Part shown: positions 47,446 through 59,639 of the stretch, piece by piece
How the letters are laid out: every line of letters begins with the position of its first letter
Position numbering within the stretch: position 1 is the first letter of the stretch
Source: Lateolabrax maculatus
Lineage: Eukaryota; Chordata; Actinopteri; Acropomatiformes; Lateolabracidae
Direction of reading: 5' to 3'
NCBI GenBank assembly: GCA_031216445.1
Contig: CM062205.1
Coordinates: 17,768,001-17,832,000 of the forward strand
Length of the DNA stretch: 64,000 nt
Made by a program: the position numbers and the translations under genes
The notes under the pieces: generated by a model
What the model was told of the DNA's origin: nothing
The model's input: only the letters and a program-made list of their open reading frames with translations
Database searches by the model: none

Positions 47446-50420
47446 AACGAAAACTAAAACCAAACCCTCATTGTGTGCAGCCAGGTTAAAAATATATAAT
47501 ATTTACAGTTCTAAGTGACAAGAGTATACAGATAAAAACAAAGAATTCCAAATCTATAATAAACACGGTTTGTAGTCAGCAGCCACGGTGCACAACGAAG
47601 CACTCTACAAATCCTCACCTGCTGCAACTCATACATATGCATCTGAACAATGTCCTAACACCTAATTTATTGCTATTTTTGTAAGTACTTTTGGTCTGTT
47701 GAGCATCTGTGCATGATTACGCACTGTATCTGTTGCATTATTTATCTGCTGTGGTTCTAAACTTGCTTTAAGGTCCCATAATAAGATACTCGTTCAGTTG
47801 TGATCATGTTCTGCTCTCTGAGCTCTTGCTGTAATGAAACAGTAAATTGACATCAATACCAGATGGAATAAGTGGATTTCTGTCATGCTTGCACTGCTGG
47901 AACCCACTATTGATGGCAGGGCCCCTGTAATTGCATTGCCAGGGCCTAGATAATATCATTCTCAAGGAGTTCAAAATAAATGGGGATTCAGGGAGAGCCT
48001 CTTCAGTTTTATAGTCAATCTATAGCTGTAAGTCTGGGTGACATATAAGAATGTTTATATCCATGCTGAACACACAACCACAGGTGAGCCTGTGTCTTTT
48101 GCTCATATGCCTGCAGACTGTTGACTGTTTTACTCTGGTCTGGCAAAGCAGATAATCTTGTTTAATGGTTCATTTGAAGATAAATGTTTAAACCTGAAAT
48201 AACTGATTTTCTTTCTACACTTAAGGGGAGTGGAAACCAGTTTTAAACACCTTTCAATTTGATATAGCGAACTTACAGATCCAGCAGTTAGGGAGCAACA
48301 TTATCATTCATTTGGATTCATGTTTCTGGTGACTTAATGAATGTCCAATATTGACAACTACTAAGAGAAATACATAAAGCACCACTACTCTATATGATAC
48401 ATAGGCTACAATAGAGTATAGAATTCAGTATTTATAGTATATAGTGTAGAGAATATTTTAGATCCAAGACGAAACTGATAAAAGGGCGGGATTGAGAGAA
48501 AAAAGGCGCCATTCTAAATCTGTCTGCTGCGTCAGCACAACGGACAGTGCCATAGATTTATCAATACACAGCACAGTCAGGCTACTGATATTCTTCTTGC
48601 ACAGACCTCAGTCAGATAAAGGATCAATGAGTCAGGTAGGTTAACAACAAGATGCATTTTGGTCATTTTGAAAACAAGGGCGATGGCATCCACTCTCATA
48701 TCGCCTACTGACTATAGCTGCTTTAAACTTCAAGTTTTTCCTCTCTAAAGTAATGGCCGATGGACATTTTCAAGGCTGTGATAAGCAACAACACTACGAG
48801 ACAAAACTATTGGTCAAAATTGCTGGCAGTGATGCTAATCTGTGTTGCCTCAAACTCTTTGCTTTAATAAGGCCCTGGTCTGAGCTCCCAGAGCTGAGCT
48901 GATTTTCTGCTCTTGCTCAGACACGGACATGGGCACTAACAAAACACTAATATGGATTTATAAAGCCAAATCAGTTTTTCAGATGTGCATATCTTGGAGA
49001 TAAGTCCAACTGAGATAACATCAGTCATCCCTTCTCATAGTCAAAAATGATGCCGATGTGTTTTTGTTGTAAATGTAAACCATGAAAGCAAAAAATATTT
49101 TTTTCTTTTGGTTTCTGATTATTTATTTTTTTAAGTACAGGACAAGTGATTGAGAGAGCGGACATGTATGCTGTAGAAGACAAAAAAAGCAATTTAATTT
49201 TAGTTGGACTTTAAGCTTTTAACAGAATTTTAGTTTATTACAACTTGGGTCTTATTTTCCTAGCAATTACCATCACTTCTATAGGTTATGATATAAAGCT
49301 GCTATAATCAATATTTTCTCAGTGCTCTCATATTAGCCCCGCAGCAGATAGCTGTTTACAGACAAAAAGCTAAAGAATCAGGTATTTCCCTCAGGAGTTG
49401 ATGGAGACCAAAAACAGTTAAGTTAAGTTAAAGGAGAATGAATATTGGACTTGTCACGTGAACACAAACACAACTCCAAACAAAAGCTAATGATACTCGG
49501 CACAGTATCTGCTGGATTTTGAATTAGGCAACTATTTGCAGCAATTGCTGATCTGGGAATAACAATGCTAAGTTTGATGGGGGAAAGCTGTAAAGAAAAG
49601 AGACAGATTGGCTATCTAAGCCTCCTTATAAACTGTTTTTGTAGGTAAAGCTAAATGTGAGTTGGTCTGTAAACTGTAATGGTTTTGGGTAATAATATTA
49701 CAGGTTGCCTTCATTTTCTCTGCCAAATCAATTTGGCCAAACAGTGGATTTCTTGTCCTGTCCGACTTATTTTTAGCAGTGTAGCTGTGTTCCCAGATCT
49801 CAGCAACTTGGTCAGTACTGTGTTATTTGTAAAGGTCGAAATGATGGCAAATACTACATAAATAAAACCCAATTTATAATAAACCAGGATACAAATTCCA
49901 CAACTGTCAAAATAACTATAATAAAAGAGTAAACTAGTAGGATTACTGTCTTTTAAATCAGATGTCTGTGCGTCTATAATGGAGCCACACACTTGTACAT
50001 GCTCTTGATACTGATGTGCTTGCAAATATTCTTTTTACATTGTCCTTCTGTAGCTTTTGTTGTTTTTCTTTTTCTTTGACTTGCTCCCTAAGTTTCTTTC
50101 TTCTGTTTCTCCTCTGCCTCCTGCTCTCCCACTCCCCAGGTCTCCGTGCTGTTTGATCAATAAACTAAAGCCGCTGTGGTTTTGAACAGTGGGGCTCGTC
50201 TGTCTGGGCCTTGTTAGTCTGTCATTCTGCCTCGCTTGGTGCCTGTTGTTTTTTTTGACGCGGATTTCAGCTCCCTGACAACGATCCTGCTCATCAAAAC
50301 CTTCCTGCGCTCCCCACCCTCTTTTCACCTGAACTAAAATTAGCTGTCTTCCTCCCTCTGTCAGCAGCTATAACAGCGCACACAGGTGCAACCTCACAGT
50401 GACACACATGCACGCACAAA

Positions 50421-50423
<3 letters not shown>

Positions 50424-50470
<47 letters not shown>
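50424..50470. repeat. CA microsatellite in diras1 intron 1
   Basis: About 23 CA units. Confidence 0.92.
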
Positions 50471-50472
<2 letters not shown>

Positions 50473-50569
50473 GTACTTCCGCTCCTTCACCATTTGTCCT
50501 TGACACCAGGCCTCTGAGATTAATGACACTCCTCCCAAATGCAAGCTGTCTCTCTCCCTTTCCCCCTCC

Positions 50570-50910
50570 TCCTCTCTTGTTTTATTTGAAATGAAGGGAC
50601 TGCAGTTCCTTAATGAATTAATGGTATACTATAAATGCATCTGTGGCAGTGCAGCCAAATTCCATTAGCAGATAGCTTTGGCACAGACCAAACAGGCCTC
50701 CTCTCCTCTCAGTCAGAAATAGATGCAACGCAGCCTTCTCCAATCGTTTATTTCACAGAGCGTGCAAGGAAATGTCACCTTTAGCAAAAATATGCACATA
50801 ATTTCCCTCAAGAGAGCCACTTACGCAGCGGCACAAAGGAAGCGCATTAACCAACATCAAACACAATGCCATTCACCAGATCAAGAGCGTGATTAAATAG
50901 ACACCCACAA
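50570..50910. promoter_or_regulatory. Candidate conserved non-coding block in diras1 intron 1
   Basis: Non-repetitive, non-coding sequence dense in developmental factor motifs: a homeodomain-like TGAATTAATGG near 50613, a POU/octamer-like ATATGCACATAAT near 50790, 'tttggcacagacca' (NF1-like) and 'gcgattaa/gtgattaaa' phrases. It differs in texture from the surrounding simple repeats. Conservation cannot be tested here. Confidence 0.3.
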
Positions 50911-51072
50911 AGCAGTCCCATGGTATCTTGTGGAGAAAGGGTTATAATCAAGCCACTGATACTGGAATGCTGTGGATACACGGCTATTTGGTGATGAGTG
51001 TTTTACAGGATCAACAGATTTTTATTTTTTTCCAAAATATTCTGTTCTTCTTCTGGCCACATCTGTGTGTGT

Positions 51073-51114
<42 letters not shown>
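51073..51114. repeat. CA microsatellite in diras1 intron 1
   Basis: About 20 CA units following a short GT run ('tgtgtgtgtgcacaca'), so the junction is a small inverted repeat. Confidence 0.92.
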
Positions 51115-51116
<2 letters not shown>

Positions 51117-51713
51117 ACACTCATCACAATGTCTGTAACCTGCACAAAGTTTCTTTGGCGACCAGACTGTTAGTTGGTGTGTGTGAGATGTGTGTTTGCG
51201 TCTGAGCAGTCAAGCAGAAGATTCCCTGTTCTCTGTGCACACATCAGCTCAACACTTTTCAAGCGTGTGTGTGTGTGTTTTACCAGAGGAATGAATCTGC
51301 ATTTTTAGCGAGAGTAATTTTAGACCCAGGCGTTTTCATTAGGTTTGAGCAGACTCTGGAGGTTCAGTTTATAAATTTTGATTCAGTCTCACACATTCAG
51401 TCACGCTGCTGCTTCACTGTGTTCACACCTGCTAACAAAACACACAAATGGAAAGCCCACAGACAACAGCTCGGATGTGCTTATTTTAAGATTAATGTGT
51501 TGGAGTTAATTTAAGATATGTGAATGTAAAAAAGTTTCTCCATCATCAGGAAGACCACGTATTTTCTTGTATACTCCACTGTTTGTGTGAGTGTGTGTGT
51601 GTTTACCGGAGGGTGATGATGCAAAAAAAAGAAACATTCCTTTCATACCTATCAAAGCTCAATCTATAAAATATGTTCACTGGTTTTGTCAAATATATCA
51701 AAAGATGTTAAAT

Positions 51714-52255
51714 ATGGGTAGAGTTGGATGAGAAGATTGATACCCCTCTCGTGTGTACAGGAAGCTATAGCCAGCAGCTTGTTATCTTGGAGTGTAATTA
51801 AGGAAGAAGCTAGCCTGGCTCTGTCCAATTAAAAATGTCATTAATTAAGACATTGCATCTTGTTTGTTTAATCCATCCAAAAACAAAAATGTAAAAATTA
51901 CACTTTTTTGGAGTCTTGTCATCACTGATTGCCAGTCAACCTTGAAGTCACTGCACCCGGCCAAGATATAGAAATAGTCCTTCCATAGCCCCCTCTGGAA
52001 GCATAACTTGTGTTTTACATGATTTTTGAATGGATTAAACAAACATGATACGACGTGTTGATTTGTGAGCTTTAGAGGTGTCAGGCTAGCTGTTTCCCCC
52101 TGTTTCCAGCTTTTGTGCTAAGCTAAGCTAACTGGCTGCTGGATCCAGCGTCATATTTAAAGGATGGACATGAGAGCAGTATCAATCTTCTTATCTAACT
52201 CTCGACAAGAAGGAAAATACGTATTATAACAAAATCTCTAAGATTTCTTTAACGA
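51714..52255. repeat. Foldback/MITE-like repeat family A, copy 4
   Basis: The left arm ('gttggatgagaagattgat') and right arm ('atcaatcttcttatctaact') are inverted repeats near each end. The centre has 'gtgagctttagaggtgtcag' and 'gctaagctaagctaactgg', shared with the other copies. Confidence 0.7.
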
Positions 52256-52819
52256 AAATGGGATTTAAATAATTTCTGCACTCCAAGAGTTTACAGAGCA
52301 GTGTGTCGTCCTTCAATGGAAGTACAATTTACACCACTCTTTACACCAGTATTACTTGCTGTGTGTACATAAGTGACTGTCAGTCTGTCTAGAGTATTGC
52401 CAGCCTAATCAGTCAATTAATCAATGTGACCATAGAAACAATCATTTCACTTCCTCTAAGTAATTCTGAATAATTTTAGTAATTAAGACAACATCTAAAA
52501 TATATAATATCTTATAATTTGCATTAAACCCCTACATTACATCCTTCAAATAACAAATGATCAGATGATTAAATTTAAATCAGGTTAAATGTGATTATGT
52601 GTGTATATGCGTGAGAAAATATACATGTAACAATACCTGTGTGTATGCTTGGGGTGTTTGAAGGCTGTACTTGAGACTATAGTGTGTCCGCTACTCATCA
52701 GTGTCAATCTATACTGTGATTTAGCATACACCACAGTTCGTGCATGGAGTATGAGCGTAAGACTGTCCAAGAGATTGCAGCACTGTGGTCTTGGCTTAGT
52801 AGCTAATCATTGAGCTTAA

Positions 52820-53130
52820 CCTCCTCTGTGCTCCTGGCCTGCTCTGCATTGACCCAATTCCCAGGACTTAAGTTACCAGCGGTCTCCCTATAAGACTACA
52901 TGCAGCTCCTGATGCACGCTGAAGCCCTATGATACTCCATGCACATCCCTTTGACTCAGCATGCACTGACGCTAACACTGTTGCATGGGAATATCAGCAG
53001 AGGCAGACTCACAAACAATAGAGTTGCATCCATTAATTACAGAACAGGCAGCAGGAATTTCCCCCTTGGCACTATTTTGAAAATTCACTTGTGAGCTGTG
53101 AACAGTTTAGGCTCGCCTCGGGTGATTCTG
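52820..53130. promoter_or_regulatory. Second candidate conserved non-coding block in diras1 intron 1
   Basis: Complex sequence with 'catccattaattacag' (homeodomain TAATTA core) near 53029, 'acaaacaatag' (SOX-like) near 53013 and repeated 'catgca' phrases. No coding potential. Enhancer role is inferred only from texture. Confidence 0.25.
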
Positions 53131-53844
53131 ATTGGAAAGAAATGAAAAGAATGTTTTTTTGCTTTTAACAGAATGATAGTAGGTTCAGAGCAAACTTTCT
53201 ATTTTATCCAATCCAAGCACAGTGCAGACATTATCAAAACAGAACTGTTTTGCCAGGAAGATTTTAATCCTTAATCCTTGATTTGCCAACATCCAGTGTT
53301 AACGTGGTTACAGCAAGTGCAGTTTAATACTACAACAAACTCTTCTTGAGCAGCTACTTTGTCAGAAATACACAGAAGAGCAACTGGTGTATCTGTTTAA
53401 AGTGCAAACAAACAAACCAAATTGTTGGTATGCATAGGTAGGCAATTTTAATCCAGTGCATGGAATGGTGGACTCTGCCACTAATGATGAAAACTACTAA
53501 TACTAATAGTATGAGAAGTAATTACACAACTAGAATTACATTAAATGGCTGTTGCAAAAAAAAAAAAAAGTATACCATAAATAGCATCAAAACTTGGGTT
53601 TGAGTCCATGAAAATCCTAACAATTAAAAATATTTACAATAATAGGAATAGTAACAGGAATAGAAAATAGGCAAAAATAAATAACAGTTTTTAATATTTA
53701 AAAGATATTAATATGTGAATTTCCAATGATGTATGTTTTTTATGCCGACTATGACGACTTCCCTCCCCTTTATTTAAACTAAATAACCAGCCATACTGAG
53801 CTTTAGTGTTACAGTCTATATCCAAAACCTAATTTCCTACCTAA

Positions 53845-53894
53845 TTTCCCTTCGGGGATGAATAAAGTAATCTATCTATCTATCTATCTATCTA
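53845..53894. repeat. Retroelement-like 3' tail with TCTA repeat
   Basis: 'cccttcggggatgaataaag' followed by six TCTA units at 53871-53894. This phrase plus TCTA tail is a common 3' end of interspersed elements in fish. Confidence 0.5.
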
Positions 53895-56297
53895 AAACAT
53901 CACTCTACATGCAACTACTATCAGCAAATGAAAATCCCTGAATGAATATGAAAATCACAATATGAAAATATATAGTAAATGTGCACTTTTAATAACATTT
54001 TAGGAAAACATTTCCCCCTCTGGCAGATTGATTCCTGAGCTGTAATTATACCTTACAGCCATAATCAGGCTGATCCTTTGCAACAGTTTTAACACGGGAC
54101 TGGATGCAAGATGGCCATGTAATTAGTCTTTCAGTGTGTATTAGTACCGAGTATTAGCTTGACCTGGGGAACCCTGGGTTGCTCCGTCTGGCCTCTCCAT
54201 AAGACCCTGCTAATACCAGGGCCTGGCAATCTGAGAAACACGGAGGCATTTGGCTATTAACCTCAGAATTGGGCCAAGAAAGAGAAAGAAAATTCAGTTC
54301 CCAGCACAGGTAAAAAAACAACCAGGTGTGTTTTAACGTCTGCATAATGTTTTCACATTTATTCTGTTCAAGAAAGTCTATTTTTAGACGCTGCAAAGGC
54401 CCCCACCTGACTGAAGCACTAACTACAGACTGGTGGCGTGTGTTGCAGAAACTTGCCTGCAGTGACAGATGGTGACAGGGTTGGTAGTTTTGGATTGAGT
54501 CCACAGGTTTCTACAGGCGAGATCAACCAGGCACAGCTTTTTTATAATACCAGTTGATCCACGTCTAATAGCAGCACAGATGGTTAAAAGCAGAGACAAC
54601 AAGGGAATCCCGCACCAAACTGCTTGTGATGCTCCCATGATGCAACTGGGATTATAAGAGACTGACCGTTCACTGTTCTGTATCTCAAACCACAAAATAT
54701 GTTCCATTTTCTCTCAGTTCTTATATTTTCTTTATACTGATTTAAGGATGGGTGGTGGTCATGGTGTTCTACATTAAATGAACGGCTGATATTTGAACAA
54801 AATGTCAAATAAAACACAATAACTCAGAGGTCACAGTGTGCATAATAGACCAGAACAGCCATCCTGGCCTTCGATTAGTTATGCACAGGAGCAAGAAAAT
54901 CCTGCCTAATGCCATGTATAATGAAGACTGTATTGACCTATCAAATAAGCTGATGCTGTCAGAACAACCAAAACACTTTAGCATTGATCTGTTCCAGTAT
55001 TAAAGCAGACATTATGCAGTACATAGTTATATATAGCTCAAAAGTGCTCAACAGTGATGGTGCACTTGACTAGACTTGTGCTGTCAAAGCAACAGACAGA
55101 CTTAAACATTATGAGGAGACAGCAGTTAACTATTTGTATCAATTATAATAACCAGGTGAAGATAAAACTTCTGCTGTCACTTCTCAGATTCAAACAAGCA
55201 TTACAAAGCACAGTAAACTCTGTTTGAGACGAGAACCTATTTTTGTTTCATGCTTTTGAGATTTGACTGATTGTAAATCAAGCCTGAATGTTAGTCATCA
55301 AGGGGCTGCTACTCCTTATGATTTAGTTATGAATCATGCTTCCAATTAAATGCCCAGTTTGTAGATACACAAAGTGAGATTTAGTTTACAATCAAATGTA
55401 GCTCACCTATTGCTGTTGCAGCATTATCAACTGATTCCTTCTTTATATTTACTAAAATGTTCTACATAAACAATATGTACAGGAACATAAGTTCAGTTGG
55501 AGGTATAAATAGAACTAAATACAAATACAAGAATAAAAATGACTATATATATAATGTTTTGGGTATTTTTTCTTTATTTATTCAGGAATAATTTATTGCG
55601 CCTGTCAAATTCACTCATTTTCACTAATTATAAATGGCAGCCATCCAACAAAACAACAACTTCACACAGGCTGCAAACATTAAATGAAAGCTTCTTGACA
55701 TTAATTTTTTTAACAAAAGGGAAGCTTTTTAAAAATGTCTGTCCCTACCACATTTTATCAGCCAGAAAAAGCTCATAGGCATGTTTCTGCATCTTCTGGC
55801 CACATAAGTGATAAGCGCTACTTTATATAATATACTTTATTATTATTATTATTTATAATATTTTTCATTTTTCATTCTCTGAAGCCTCAAACTGACCTGA
55901 CACGATCATGATAATTGCAGAAAACTGGGGCTGCTTGTGTGTGTGCAGCTGGCCACTGGCTCCACACATCAGCAGACACAAGTGACCTCCCCAACATATT
56001 TCACATCTTTCTCAGCATCTGGCCACCAGTGTGGTTTAATGGGTCTTAGCTAAAATAATAATAATAATAATAATAAAAACATATATATACCCCCACACTC
56101 ATCATCATCATGAATTATCAGCGTCCATACAGAAACGTCTGCATCATTACCAGCATCATCTCTTCCTCCTGTGTTTCTGCTTGTTACCACGTATTGAGTC
56201 ATTTCTTTGTCCTGGATTTGCAGAGAGAAGTGTTCTTATGCAACCGTGCTGTGACTATTCAAGACAGACAAGCGGACAGGCGAGCAGGACACTGACA

Positions 56298-56321
56298 CCC
56301 CCCCCCCCCCCCCCCCCCCCC
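56298..56321. repeat. Poly-C tract in diras1 intron 1
   Basis: Twenty-four consecutive C on the plus strand, so G on the diras1 sense strand. Confidence 0.9.
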
Positions 56322-56426
56322 AACACATGCATGCTTTAACATCTGCATCTCTACGCTACTCTCAACCACACACTTTAAAGCTTAATCACAGGATTTACTG
56401 CCTTCGCTCTCGCAAAGCCTGCAACC

Positions 56427-56459
<33 letters not shown>

Positions 56460-56472
56460 ACTCACACACACC
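56427..56472. repeat. CA/CTCACA microsatellite
   Basis: A CA run interrupted by CT steps near its 3' end. Confidence 0.88.
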
Positions 56473-56559
56473 CATGACTGGCAGCGCTCAATGCATACAG
56501 GAAGTCGAGTCACATACATATTCACGCATACATGGAGAAGGCCTGAATGATTCACAAAC

Positions 56560-57330
56560 TCCTTTTTTTTTGCGCGTCATGACGGCTCTCCTCTCCAGTC
56601 CTGAGACCCCGCAACAAGACAGCGCATCAGGCACGGAGGAGGAGACTCGGAGACGCGCAGATGGAGGATTAACCGCGGCGTTTGCCACGAAAAAAATCGG
56701 GGCTTCATGCGTCACGCTGGCGTCATTATTAGTCCACAGTCTAAGGTTGACGCGCGCCTCCGCCTGAGCCGGAGCCAGGAGAGGCTGGCGGCAGAGGGCT
56801 TGTCCGCAGATTGGTGCGCAACGCCATTACAGACCACCCTACTCCGCCTGGTTCATTCATAAAATACCAGAGGATCGCCATCTCGCAGCGGTGCCGTCGT
56901 TTCGCAGTCGCAGCGACCCCCCCCCCCCCCCCCCCCCAATCCTCCACCTCCCTTTACTCTTCAAAGCAATATGATAAACCCAACACCCTCATATCTCTGC
57001 CCTCTCTCTCTCTCTCTCTCTCCTGCTGACGGCCAATATGGCTGAGCGGGCACGGGCCACATACAATTCACACGACCGAGGTTACCGAACGCAAACGTGA
57101 GTGGCGATAGGAGCCGGTTTCGATCAACAAAGACAAGATTTAAAAAATAAAAATAAAAAAAATAAATAAATAAATAAAAAAAGAGATGTGTTGTCCCGCA
57201 CCAGCCGGGCAGAGGCGCCGCGGCGACGCTCAATCCCAACATCCAACCTCCATCTAAGATGGGGATGAGCAGCGGCTCCGTACCTGGTCGTGAAGTACAG
57301 CTCCGCTTCAGGCTCGTCCTCGGGTGAGAC
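56560..57330 (-). promoter_or_regulatory. diras1: CpG-rich region at the diras1 5' end
   Basis: CpG dinucleotides are frequent here compared with flanking AT-rich DNA. It contains a 21-base C run (56917-56937) and a CT run (57002-57022), and overlaps the proposed leader exon donor. This fits a CpG-island promoter extending into intron 1. Confidence 0.45.
56917..56937. repeat. Poly-C tract inside the diras1 CpG region
   Basis: Twenty-one C on the plus strand, about 350 bp downstream of the proposed diras1 leader exon on the sense strand. Confidence 0.9.
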
Positions 57331-57430
57331 GGGTGAAAGACAAACGCCGAAAGCGTCTTAAAGCATTTTACACGGTTCATGTAGAGCTCATGTCGTCCGA
57401 TTTCCAACACCACCACAGCAGACTCTCTGT
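57284..57430 (-). other. diras1: Proposed non-coding first exon of diras1
   Basis: On the minus strand a good donor (GACCAG|GTACGG) follows 57284. The sequence before it is GC-rich and lies in a CpG-rich block with no coding frame for diras1. The coding exon has an acceptor at 46034 and 15 bases of 5' UTR, so a leader exon must exist upstream. The outer edge is approximate. Confidence 0.42.
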
Positions 57431-58352
57431 CGCGCTCTCTCTCCCTTCCTCTCTATCGCAGATAGGACGTGGGAGGTGCTATGCCCTCTCCCTTTTCTGT
57501 CCACACTTGAATTTCCTTCAGTTCATACACTTCCTAGTGGTTGGATGCCAGCAAGATGAGATATTTAAAAAAAAAAAAAAAGGAAAAAAAGGAGTTCCTC
57601 TAAAAAGAAATGTGTTTTATCCTGGATGGGTGCAACTATGGGAATTTCACCACGAGATAGTGCCAAAAAAACCGAAACTAAGGAAAGAAAACGACAGAAA
57701 ATGGCATTAATAAAAAGACACTTTACATGCTATCCTGATATTCCTATGTAGAGCCACAATCTAATCACATGTAATATTAAATATCTAAGACACCCGGGAA
57801 GGAAAAATAGTGATGGTCCCTGAGCAGCAGATCACATTAAAGCAGCCCAATTGGTGAAATTAAATTCACGGTCAAAAATGTAACCCAAGCAGAGCCCCAT
57901 TTCATTTCCAAATGATTTTGTCGATGTTTCAGCCACAGCCAAGCATACTGGAGCTACCAGATATCTCCAGGGCCAACTCAGGCAGATTTATGTCACTTTC
58001 ACTTTGGCCTACAGCAGCAGAAATTTAAAAAACGACTTAAACGCGAAATTTTGAGTGAAATCTCTTGAGAGTAAAATGTCAGAATGGTCGGATTCATTGG
58101 ATGAAGTCACATGGTAAAACCACCTTAAGTGCTTAAGTTCTTATACTTTTCTACATAAATAAAAGTGATATAAACGCAGTTTACATAACATCAGAGCTAT
58201 AACTGTATCAGATGTAAATTATACCAAGAGAGGGCATCTAGAGATAGTGGAAATACATGACTGAATGCTTTGCACTTAGTTTTATTAATAAGGCCATATG
58301 TGAAGTCAGCTTTTGGTAAAACAAAATCACCTCTCCAGATGTCCGGTCCAGG

Positions 58353-58369
58353 ATCAGCACCACGGACAG
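58353..58369 (+). promoter_or_regulatory. RE1/NRSE (REST-binding) site 1 upstream of diras1
   Basis: ATCAGCACCACGGACAG fits the RE1 consensus NTYAGMRCCNNRGMSAG at all 17 positions, and the next bases (CGAC) nearly continue the 21-base canonical form. It lies about 0.95 kb upstream of the proposed diras1 first exon. REST silences neuronal genes in non-neuronal cells; diras1 is brain-enriched. Confidence 0.72.
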
Positions 58370-58383
58370 CGACCTGATTGTGT

Positions 58384-58400
58384 TTCAGCACCATGGAGAG
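58384..58400 (+). promoter_or_regulatory. RE1/NRSE (REST-binding) site 2 upstream of diras1
   Basis: TTCAGCACCATGGAGAG fits the RE1 consensus at all 17 positions, in the same orientation as site 1 and 31 bp downstream of it (start to start), about three helical turns. Confidence 0.68.
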
Positions 58401-58813
58401 ATCCACGAACACGTGGGCCGTGTACAGAAAGACTATAGGCTGAACGTACTGAACACAACAACATGTAGGCTGACACTGGTGGTGAACAGTGAGAGATCAG
58501 AGAGTCGATAAACCAGGAAGTGAACCGGCCCAGTGCAAAGGCGGCCAAATCAATTCTCAGTCCACGTCGGCAGGGATGAGAACATTTCTTTCATTTCGCT
58601 TCATTTCACTCGTGAAAGTGTGAGGAGGCATAGCCCCGGTGCTAGTAAAGGCCTGTGGCCGAGTCGGACCGGGCCTTGTTGTGAGCTGTTTGTCAGTACG
58701 TGACCGTTTCTCTGTATGACTCACCAAGTCTCCACGCAGACAGCCTGGTGTTTGTCTCCCTCTGTCGGCGAGCCTGGGAACTGCAGAAAAGGTAGCACTG
58801 TTGTTTAAGTCGT

Positions 58814-58826
58814 GGGGGGGGGGGGG
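58814..58826. repeat. Poly-G tract
   Basis: Thirteen consecutive G on the plus strand. Confidence 0.85.
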
Positions 58827-59069
58827 CAAATCATGAGCAGAACATCAGGGAGGAGAAGTCTTCTTACCGTCCTGGGTTAACATTACTATTACCTTATTTG
58901 TAATAAGCCTGAGTGTGTTATCTGCAATAGAATACAGGGGTAACTGTTGGGCCCTGTCAAAGTTTCCTAATATCATTATTCAGGTATTCATGGACAAAAA
59001 TTAACTTTAAAATCTCTAGTTGTACAAGAAGTCCTTTGAGTGCCAAGACAACGCAACTAAATGTCTACA

Positions 59070-59535
59070 GCCATGCTAACATGCTCACAGTGACAAGGAT
59101 AACATGTTGATGTTTACCATGCTCACTAATTTAGATTAACCAGATTGTGGCTCTAGATTTCAAATTAGGGGGGGTCACCAAAGTCAGTAGGATTGTTGAG
59201 ATGTTTCTGTGAAAACTTTGACCTGCTGGCGAGGATACATTAAAATTTAGAGCATCACCAAAAATCATTAGGATTCATCATCTGGGCACCATGAATATCT
59301 GTACCAAACTTCATGGCGATCCATCCAACATTTCACCAAAAACTAAAATGTGGCGGCCTGCTAGTGGCACAGGTCAGGGGACCACCAAAGTCAGTGGGAT
59401 TCATCCTCTGGGGAACATGAACGTCTGTATAAAACTTCATGTCAATCTATTCAATAGCTGAGATATTCAGTCTGACGGACAAATTGATAAGACTTTGCCA
59501 TTTGTAGAGCTGTGCTACTCTTGCGTGGCTAAAAA
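59070..59535. repeat. Dispersed repeat family B, copy 3
   Basis: Shares 'catgctaacatgctcacagt', 'gattcatcatctgggcacca', 'aacttcatggcgatccatcc' and 'gggaccaccaaagtcagtgg' with copies 1 and 2. A unit of about 110-130 bp is repeated inside it. Confidence 0.62.
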
Positions 59536-59639
59536 GCAGTCTGTAATAAGAAAAGGCATCTGAAAAATGTTGGTGTATGTCTAAAATAAGCTTGCATACG
59601 TTCACTCCTTTTTCTCTTGATCCCCTTCTCTTCAGCTCA

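Larger units (their letters stand above)
46034..57283 (-). other. diras1: diras1 intron 1 (11 kb)
   Basis: Spans from the acceptor CTTTAG before 46033 to the proposed donor after 57284. It holds a partial family C repeat, a family A repeat, several microsatellites, a TCTA tail and at least two complex non-repetitive blocks that may be enhancers. No coding exon is supported. Confidence 0.5.

Noticed and set aside
57324..57710. 128-codon plus-strand frame over the diras1 leader exon
   Set aside because: Antisense to a proposed CpG-island exon, ends in poly-Lys from A runs, no similarity.
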